The translations under genes were made by a program, and so were the position numbers. This document shows positions 13,057-18,116 of a stretch of 18,116 bases of DNA, one piece after another. The notes beneath the pieces were generated by a model, which worked only from the letters and a program-made list of their open reading frames with translations, did not search any database and was not told the origin of the DNA. This DNA is from Synergistaceae bacterium (GTDB lineage: Bacteria; Synergistota; Synergistia; Synergistales; Thermovirgaceae), in contig DMCT01000087.1 of NCBI GenBank assembly GCA_003446665.1, positions 2,147 to 20,262 of the forward strand. Reading direction: 5' to 3'. How positions within the stretch are numbered: position 1 is the first letter of the stretch; each line of letters starts with the position of its first letter.

Positions 13057-13085
13057 ATAATACGTAGAGTCCCTTCGGCTGTCAA
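13057..13085 (-). promoter_or_regulatory. Sigma-70 promoter of the SurA-like gene
   Basis: On the minus strand, TTGACA (13080-13085) and TATTAT (13057-13062) are exactly 17 bases apart. The -35 begins 3 bases after the polA stop codon and the start would fall near 13050, about 50 bases ahead of the GTG. The gene therefore need not depend on polA transcription; no terminator separates the two. Confidence 0.85.
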
Positions 13086-13088
13086 AAT

Positions 13089-15641
13089 TCACATCTCGGC
13101 GAAGGAAACTCCCGATTTAGTCTGGACCTTTAGCGGAACCGACAATTCGACGGCCGACTCCATTACCTTTTTCAGTTTCATCTCCGTTTCCGTGGCATGA
13201 TCTTTATCGACTTCACATACTAGTGAATCATGAACCTGCAGGACCAGTTTGGGAGAACCCCCGGCTTCAGCAAGGGATTCATCGAGCTTTATCATGGCAA
13301 TCCTGGCGATGTCGGCGGCACTGCCCTGTATGGGTGTGTTGATGGCAACTCTTTTCAGGGCATTGTTCCCCCTGCCATCGACTGTCGTTACTTCTTCGAG
13401 AGGACGCCTGCGACCGAAAATCGTCTCCGTATATCCCTTGTTTTGAGCCTCTTCGGCACTTCTTTCCAGAAATTCCCTGACGCGTGGGAAAGCCGAGAAA
13501 TAGCGCTCTATCAGTTCGGCCGCCTCCTGTCGGCTTATCGCGAGGCGCTGTGAAAGTCCATATTGTCCCATACCATACAGCAGCCCGAAGTTAACCATTT
13601 TTGCTATACGCCTTTGCTCGGCTGAAATTTCACCACCGGAGTCTCCCATTATCCACCTTGCGGTCTCGCTATGAATGTCACGGTCCTCGGCAAAGGCCTC
13701 CAGCAGTTTTTCTTCCCCTGACATATGCGCCAGTACTCTCAACTCTATCTGCGAATAATCCCCTGCGACAAAGACCCTACCCGGATCATGAGGAATAAGC
13801 GCTTCACGTACCCTGCCGGCCCATGTACCGTAAGCAGGAAGATTTTGAAGGTTCGGGTCCCTGCTGCTTAGCCTCCCCGTTCCCGTCGCTGTATGTTCGA
13901 GAATCGTATGTACGCAACCGCTGTCCGCGTCGACGCTTCTCAGAAGGACCTGCACAAATCCCGTCAAAACTTTGGTTATTTCCCTGTGTTCCAGCAAAAG
14001 CCCCGGCAAGCCATCGGAGCCAATCGGCAGTGATGCCAGTTCTTCAAGAACACTGACATCGGTAGAGTAACCTGTTTTGGTTTTTTTGACCGGAGGATAC
14101 CCAAGGTGTTCAAAAAGCAGCCAGCTCACCTGCTTTGGCGAATTGAGGTTTATATGCGCCCCGGCAGTTTTGTCTATCTTTTCCTGTATCTTTTTAATTC
14201 TCTCTCCAAGCTCTTCTTCAAGCTTTTCCAGCCTATCGCAATCAAGCCTTATCCCGTATATTTCCATTGAAGCCAGAACGGGGGACAGTGGGACATCAAT
14301 TTCGTTCATGACCTTTATAAGTCCCTGTCGCTTTAGCTTTGGCTCCATTTCACACCAGGCCTCATAAAGACGATTGCATACCTGTGACCCGTCCATGTCG
14401 TAAGTTATGCCCAAAGAGTGATCACCCTTGTCAGGATGTATCAAATAATGGGCGATCTTTGCGTCCCAGACTTTGTTCATGATGTTCCTGAACGAGGGTT
14501 CAGCAACACAAAGCTCCTTGAACCCCGAAAGGACGATCCCTTTCGACAACCCCTTTTCCGCTGCCTTGATAAATCCCTCTGCTCCAATATTTGAAATGTC
14601 AGCAAACCTTCTGTCGGGCAATCCTGCAAAAAGCCTTTCGATAACAAACCCCTGTGGATATTTCCCCTCACCCAGCCAAGCCAAAAATAGGGGGCCTTGA
14701 CTTTCTATGATTTCACCCGCCGGGACTTCAGCGCCAGGGAAAGCTGTCTTGTTTTTCATTGAAACATATTCTTCTTCGATCACGTCCAGGTTGAAATGTT
14801 CCGCCAGTTTTTTTAAAGCAAACCTGTCGCAAAGCCTCTTGAGCCTTTTCAGATCTTTTTCTTTCCTGAAAAGGTCTTCGGGAGCCAGGGGGGATTCCAG
14901 TCTCAGTCTTATGAGGTCTCGCGTGGTTAATACTTGATCCTTTTGACCTTCCAGTGCTTTCCGAACTCCAGGTTTCAACTCGTTCAGGGCTTCGTAAATT
15001 CCTTCCAGGTTTCCATAATCAGTCAGGAGAGATTTTGCCGTTTTTTCCCCTATCCCGCGGACGCCGGGTATATTATCTGATTTGTCACCCAACAGGGCCA
15101 GGTAATCTGCCATGGCTTCGGGTTCGAAACCGTATTCCTCCAGGAAACGTTCCCTGTCGTAGATCTTGAAGGTGCTTACACCCTTTACGGGGCGCATAAC
15201 GCGAATACCATGGGACAGCAATTGCAGCATGTCCTTGTCTGCAGTAAGGATAAGGACGTCGTGTCCTTCATCTTTAGCTTTTTTAGCCGTAGCCGCTATT
15301 ACGTCGTCGGCCTCTACGCCCTCTCGCTCGTAGACCGTAAATCCCATGGCCTCGGCGATGTCTTTTATCGCGGGTAACTGCTCTTTGAATGGCTCGGGGG
15401 CAGGCTGACGATTTTCCTTGTATTCGCTGAATGCCTCGTGCCGGAAGGTAGGACCTGCGGCATCGAAGATGATGCCCACCATCTTCGGATCGTTTTCGTC
15501 GAGTGCTTTTAGAAACATATTGACGAATCCAAGGATCGCCTGCGTCGGTGAACCATCGGGCGCATTAAGTTCCGGAAGAGCGTAAAAAGCTCTGTAGGCC
15601 AGGCCATGTCCGTCAACGAGAAGGACCAGATTGTCGTTCAA
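13089..15641 (-). CDS. polA: DNA polymerase I
   Basis: DNA polymerase I performs repair and Okazaki-fragment processing. In this 850-residue protein the 5' nuclease domain (about 1-290) has VDGHGLAYRAF, VEADDVIAATA, LTADKDMLQLL and GDKSDNIPGVRGIGEKTA. The middle domain (about 310-470) shows none of the DxE, D and YxxxD proofreading residues, so 3'-5' exonuclease activity is probably lost, as in Bacillus and Thermus Pol I. The polymerase domain has motif A (AGDYSQIELR), motif B (RRIAKMVNFGLLYG) and motif C (QVHDSLVCEV), where the usual HDE is HDS (D805-S806). The start is TTG at 15639-15641 because AAGGAG (15650-15655) lies 8 bases upstream and conserved sequence begins right after it; an upstream frame to 15695 has no such support. 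It is divergent from gltX and followed by the SurA-like gene. Confidence 0.98.
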   Translation of the reverse strand: MNDNLVLLVDGHGLAYRAFYALPELNAPDGSPTQAILGFVNMFLKALDENDPKMVGIIFDAAGPTFRHEAFSEYKENRQPAPEPFKEQLPAIKDIAEAMGFTVYEREGVEADDVIAATAKKAKDEGHDVLILTADKDMLQLLSHGIRVMRPVKGVSTFKIYDRERFLEEYGFEPEAMADYLALLGDKSDNIPGVRGIGEKTAKSLLTDYGNLEGIYEALNELKPGVRKALEGQKDQVLTTRDLIRLRLESPLAPEDLFRKEKDLKRLKRLCDRFALKKLAEHFNLDVIEEEYVSMKNKTAFPGAEVPAGEIIESQGPLFLAWLGEGKYPQGFVIERLFAGLPDRRFADISNIGAEGFIKAAEKGLSKGIVLSGFKELCVAEPSFRNIMNKVWDAKIAHYLIHPDKGDHSLGITYDMDGSQVCNRLYEAWCEMEPKLKRQGLIKVMNEIDVPLSPVLASMEIYGIRLDCDRLEKLEEELGERIKKIQEKIDKTAGAHINLNSPKQVSWLLFEHLGYPPVKKTKTGYSTDVSVLEELASLPIGSDGLPGLLLEHREITKVLTGFVQVLLRSVDADSGCVHTILEHTATGTGRLSSRDPNLQNLPAYGTWAGRVREALIPHDPGRVFVAGDYSQIELRVLAHMSGEEKLLEAFAEDRDIHSETARWIMGDSGGEISAEQRRIAKMVNFGLLYGMGQYGLSQRLAISRQEAAELIERYFSAFPRVREFLERSAEEAQNKGYTETIFGRRRPLEEVTTVDGRGNNALKRVAINTPIQGSAADIARIAMIKLDESLAEAGGSPKLVLQVHDSLVCEVDKDHATETEMKLKKVMESAVELSVPLKVQTKSGVSFAEM

Positions 15642-15649
15642 AATTCTCA

Positions 15650-15655
15650 CTCCTT
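15650..15655 (-). promoter_or_regulatory. Ribosome-binding site that decides the polA start
   Basis: AAGGAG on the minus strand, 8 bases ahead of TTG at 15641, supports an unusual TTG start giving MNDNLVLLVDGHG. It rules out the longer frame opened by GTG at 15695 and the GTG that overlaps the site. Confidence 0.75.
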
Positions 15656-15683
15656 TGATTTCCACCTGCGGATATAATACTAT
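15655..15683 (+). promoter_or_regulatory. Candidate promoter for gltX
   Basis: TTGATT (15655-15660) and TACTAT (15678-15683) are 17 bases apart, and a perfect TATAAT overlaps at 15673-15678. Each hexamer of the spaced pair is a 4/6 match. The -10 is like that proposed for the CsoR-family gene. On the opposite strand a TATTAT at about 15675-15680 may serve polA, but I found no matching -35. Confidence 0.4.
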
Positions 15684-15761
15684 CACTCGAGGCACTTATA
15701 GATCAGACATCCAGCTTCAAGAAAATTTAAACGGTAAAAAACACGAAAGGGTGAATAAATA

Positions 15762-17075
15762 GTGAAAGGAGATGTTCGGGTTCGTTTTGCACCAAGCCCC
15801 ACAGGAGCGCTTCATATAGGCGGAGCCCATACTGCTTTGTTTAACTGGCTCTGGGCAAGGAAAAACGGCGGGACTTTCGTACTTCGCATTGAGGATACAG
15901 ACAGGGCCAGATCTACAAAAGAATACGAAGAGACCATCATGAAGGGCCTTCAGTGGCTTGGCCTTGACTGGGACGAAGGCCCTGTCACAGGTGGCCCTTA
16001 TGGGCCTTATCGCCAATCGGAACGGAGTCATCTTTATCAAGAAAACGCACAGCGACTTTTGGATCTCGGCCTCGCCTACAAGGATGGCGATGCTATAATT
16101 TTTTCCGTACCCAAGGGGAAAACAATAGCCTTCGAGGACATCGTCTACGGGAATATCTCAATGGAAAGCGAAACCCTGAAAGATATCGTTCTGATCAAAA
16201 GCGATGGGTTTCCCACCTACAATTTCGCCGTCGTAGTAGATGATTATCTCATGAATATTACCTACGTCATTCGGGGAGAAGACCATATTTCCAACACTCC
16301 GAAACAGATTCTTCTCTACGAGGCCTTGGGCTGGAGGCTGCCGCGTTTCGCGCACCTGCCGATGATACTGGGAAAAGACAAGAAGAAACTTTCCAAACGC
16401 CACGGCGCGACAAGCGTTTACGAATACAGGGACATGGGTTACCTTCCCGAAGGTCTGTTTAACTATTTTGCCCTTTTGGGCTGGTCTCCCGGTGACAACC
16501 AGGAAATTTTCGACCGCGACGAAGCGGTACGCCTTTTCGACTTGAGTCGGGTAACGAAAAGAGCGGCTGTATTTGACATGGACAAGCTCGACGCTGTAAA
16601 CCAGATTCACATTTCGAGACTGGATCCCCAAAAACGCGTTGAACTCGTTAAACCTTTCTGGAAAGAATTGGGGCTCGAACCTGAAAATCTAAATGACGAA
16701 TTTCTTTCCGAGGCTCTGGAGTTGCTTCAGGGACGCGGAAAAACATTGCGAGAGGTCGCGGTTTTCAGCGACTACTTCCTAACCTTCGAAGTGGTTAAAA
16801 AAAGGTATGACGGTTCTGATATTTCCGATTCTCAAAAATCGCTGCTTCGCGAATTTTTCACACAGCTTTTCGATAAAGACCAGTGGGACGCCCATGAAAT
16901 GGCTTCTTTCGCAAAAGAATGGAGCAAGGACAAGGGGTTGAAAATGAAAGACGTCGCCATGCCTTTCCGCATGGTTATTACCGGCACGAAAGTCAGCCCT
17001 GGAATCTTTGAGGTCGCCGCCCTCCTTGGCAAGGAAGAAACAGCAAAACGTCTCCAGTACTACGGATTACTGTAA
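15762..17075 (+). CDS. gltX: Glutamyl-tRNA synthetase, compact form
   Basis: This class I aminoacyl-tRNA synthetase charges tRNA with glutamate in the cytoplasm. The HIGH-type motif (HIGGAH, 18-23) and KLSKR (209-213) are intact, as are the tRNA/glutamate-site segments VRFAPSPTG, LRIEDTDRAR, YRQSER and VIRGEDHISNTP. At 437 residues it is shorter than the usual 460-490. The loss lies between LAY (104-106) and the strand IIFSVPKGK (112-120), where about 36 residues present in Thermus GluRS (and the zinc-ligand region of the E. coli enzyme) are absent. The helical anticodon-binding domain (about 290-437) is present and ends in the family-typical GLL tail after LLGKEETAKRL. The GTG at 15762 has AAAGGGTG 8 bases upstream. 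It is divergent from polA and convergent with the asparaginase gene. Confidence 0.98.
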   Translation: MKGDVRVRFAPSPTGALHIGGAHTALFNWLWARKNGGTFVLRIEDTDRARSTKEYEETIMKGLQWLGLDWDEGPVTGGPYGPYRQSERSHLYQENAQRLLDLGLAYKDGDAIIFSVPKGKTIAFEDIVYGNISMESETLKDIVLIKSDGFPTYNFAVVVDDYLMNITYVIRGEDHISNTPKQILLYEALGWRLPRFAHLPMILGKDKKKLSKRHGATSVYEYRDMGYLPEGLFNYFALLGWSPGDNQEIFDRDEAVRLFDLSRVTKRAAVFDMDKLDAVNQIHISRLDPQKRVELVKPFWKELGLEPENLNDEFLSEALELLQGRGKTLREVAVFSDYFLTFEVVKKRYDGSDISDSQKSLLREFFTQLFDKDQWDAHEMASFAKEWSKDKGLKMKDVAMPFRMVITGTKVSPGIFEVAALLGKEETAKRLQYYGLL

Positions 17076-17121
17076 AAAAACATTCAGCAGGCCTGGAGCG
17101 TCGAACCCAGGCCTGCTGAAT
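17074..17121 (-). terminator. Terminator of the asparaginase gene, 15-bp perfect stem
   Basis: A perfect 15-bp inverted repeat (17082-17096 with 17107-17121, loop of 10) is followed on the minus strand by G and seven T residues, ending next to the gltX stop codon. That is an intrinsic terminator for leftward transcription. On the plus strand the hairpin has no T run, so it could only slow or protect the gltX transcript. Confidence 0.85.
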
Positions 17122-17216
17122 CAAGGCCAAACCGGTTATTTGCAGTTACCTCTTTTCCCGGGTCCCTTCTTAATTCAACATGGTGCGTGATCCAACCTGC
17201 GAGTCATATTGCTTTT

Positions 17217-18116
17217 CTAATAACATCTGAGAAACTTCTCCAGTATCCTGCCCGGATTATCGTAGTCTATAGCAAGAGCATAACAGGCAAGAGAGTGTAT
17301 GAACTCGAAAGGATAATCCATCTGACTGTAAACCTTAAATCCTTCTCTCGCCAAAGAGGCTACTCCAACCCCACTGTAAGCGGATGGATCTTTTACATCT
17401 CCTTCGGCCTGGCTGCAAGCGATTATTAAAGGCCTCACTCCTGACGTGAAGCTTTCAGTTATCATCCGAAGCACGACGGAAGGCACGTTGCCAGCTCCAA
17501 ATCCGTATAGCACAAGAACCTTTTCCTTTGAAGACATATCAGGCATGCAACCCGGTGCGCAAAAGAGCCATCTTATACTGGATGTCCTTTTTTTGATGGT
17601 TTCCGCATCAAGAGAAACCAGGGACGAAAGGTCTTCCGAGAGCCTGGCGCCGCGCTCCTTTTCAGGCAAATCGGGCTGTCTAGCCTCGTCACGATGCGCC
17701 CATTCCGGGTTGAAAAAAAGCGGGACGCTATTGACAGGCACAAACGCGTCGGGATGAGCAGCCCTTGCCTTGTGTACCCTCGCCCCTTGTATCAACTTCC
17801 AGTTACAGTACACCCAAACCCCTGCAATTTTGGAACAAAGCGCCTGTGCTGCTCCTCTTATATTCACCGTCACGTCATCAGGTGTGTAATCAAGGGTAAG
17901 CTGACTGCCTGTGAGCACGACTGGTATGCCGGTTTTCCAAAAGCAAAGATTAAGCCATGAAGCAGTATATGCCATAGTGTCAGTACCATGAAGGATGAGA
18001 ACTCCGTTGCTGCCATCAGATATATCGGAGACTATGATCCGGGTGATCTCAAGCCAATGCCCCGGGTCGAGGTCGGAACTATCCAGACCTGCCCTTCCCC
18101 AGGGCTCCCTGAATAC
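17217..18116 (-). CDS. L-asparaginase, 5' end beyond the window
   Basis: This enzyme hydrolyses asparagine to aspartate and ammonia. The visible 299 C-terminal residues run in frame to the right edge, so the start and the first catalytic threonine are outside the window. The second active-site motif is present as LILHGTDTM (preceding MAYTASWL), followed by PVVLTGSQ and the catalytic-lysine segment ARVHKARAAHPDAF. YGFGAGNVP and a C-terminal EFIHSLACYALA complete the bacterial asparaginase fold. Annotating from the internal ATG at 17975 would cut off the GTDTM motif. Type I (cytoplasmic) versus type II (periplasmic) cannot be decided without the N-terminus. It converges with gltX and ends about 95 bases before its terminator; I see no gene in that stretch. 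Confidence 0.95.
   Translation of the reverse strand, partial: VFREPWGRAGLDSSDLDPGHWLEITRIIVSDISDGSNGVLILHGTDTMAYTASWLNLCFWKTGIPVVLTGSQLTLDYTPDDVTVNIRGAAQALCSKIAGVWVYCNWKLIQGARVHKARAAHPDAFVPVNSVPLFFNPEWAHRDEARQPDLPEKERGARLSEDLSSLVSLDAETIKKRTSSIRWLFCAPGCMPDMSSKEKVLVLYGFGAGNVPSVVLRMITESFTSGVRPLIIACSQAEGDVKDPSAYSGVGVASLAREGFKVYSQMDYPFEFIHSLACYALAIDYDNPGRILEKFLRCY

Noticed and set aside
17122..17216. A possible small gene between the asparaginase stop and its terminator.
   Set aside because: Only very short frames without ribosome-binding sites are present; it looks like an untranslated 3' region.

Overview
The window looks like core chromosome of an anaerobic, amino-acid-fermenting bacterium. 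The best guess is the phylum Synergistota. This rests on a selenocysteine-dependent Grd (glycine/betaine/sarcosine reductase) component B, a short EF-Ts, a compact glutamyl-tRNA synthetase and the general character of the proteins. It is inferred from protein character only; no 16S gene is present. There are no insertion sequences, phage genes or CRISPR arrays, and no gene-free stretch longer than about 220 bases.

Layout, left to right. (1) rpsB-tsf (ribosomal protein S2 and EF-Ts) runs leftward and ends in a GC-rich terminator at the left edge. It is divergent from a CsoR/CstR-family repressor gene, and the two promoters appear to share overlapping -35 regions. (2) A long leftward series covers about 2.07-10.16 kb. 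In transcription order it holds: a secreted SagB-like nitroreductase, a small secreted protein of unknown function, grdE, grdB (with an in-frame UGA selenocysteine codon that splits it into two apparent ORFs), a membrane-anchored AMIN/BcsB-like protein, tadA, tRNA-Ser(CGA), tRNA-Ser(GGA), the 4.5S SRP RNA gene, and an uncharacterised protein. The tadA reading frame has no stop until inside tRNA-Ser(CGA). (3) A rightward radical SAM gene starts at 10242, directly after an extended -10 promoter, and looks leaderless. (4) Leftward again: polA, a membrane-anchored SurA/PpiC-like foldase, then tRNA-Ser(GCT) and tRNA-Arg(ACG), closed by a terminator shared with the radical SAM gene. The tRNA promoter's -35 hexamer lies in the last sense codons of the foldase gene. 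(5) gltX runs rightward from a spacer shared with polA. It converges on a type I/II-family asparaginase gene whose 5' end is cut by the right edge.

Functionally the window mixes translation (S2, EF-Ts, GluRS, four tRNAs, TadA and its substrate tRNA-Arg(ACG)), protein targeting and folding (SRP RNA, SurA-like protein), DNA repair and replication (Pol I), and amino-acid fermentation (Grd component B, asparaginase). The points most worth a second look are: the recoded grdB and the isolated grdE-grdB arrangement; the tadA/tRNA overlap; the tRNA promoter embedded in a coding region; the CsoR-family protein whose His ligand is replaced by Tyr; the GluRS lacking about 36 residues of the zinc-module region; the Pol I with HDS instead of HDE in motif C; and the leaderless radical SAM gene. 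I see no clear multi-gene novel system.
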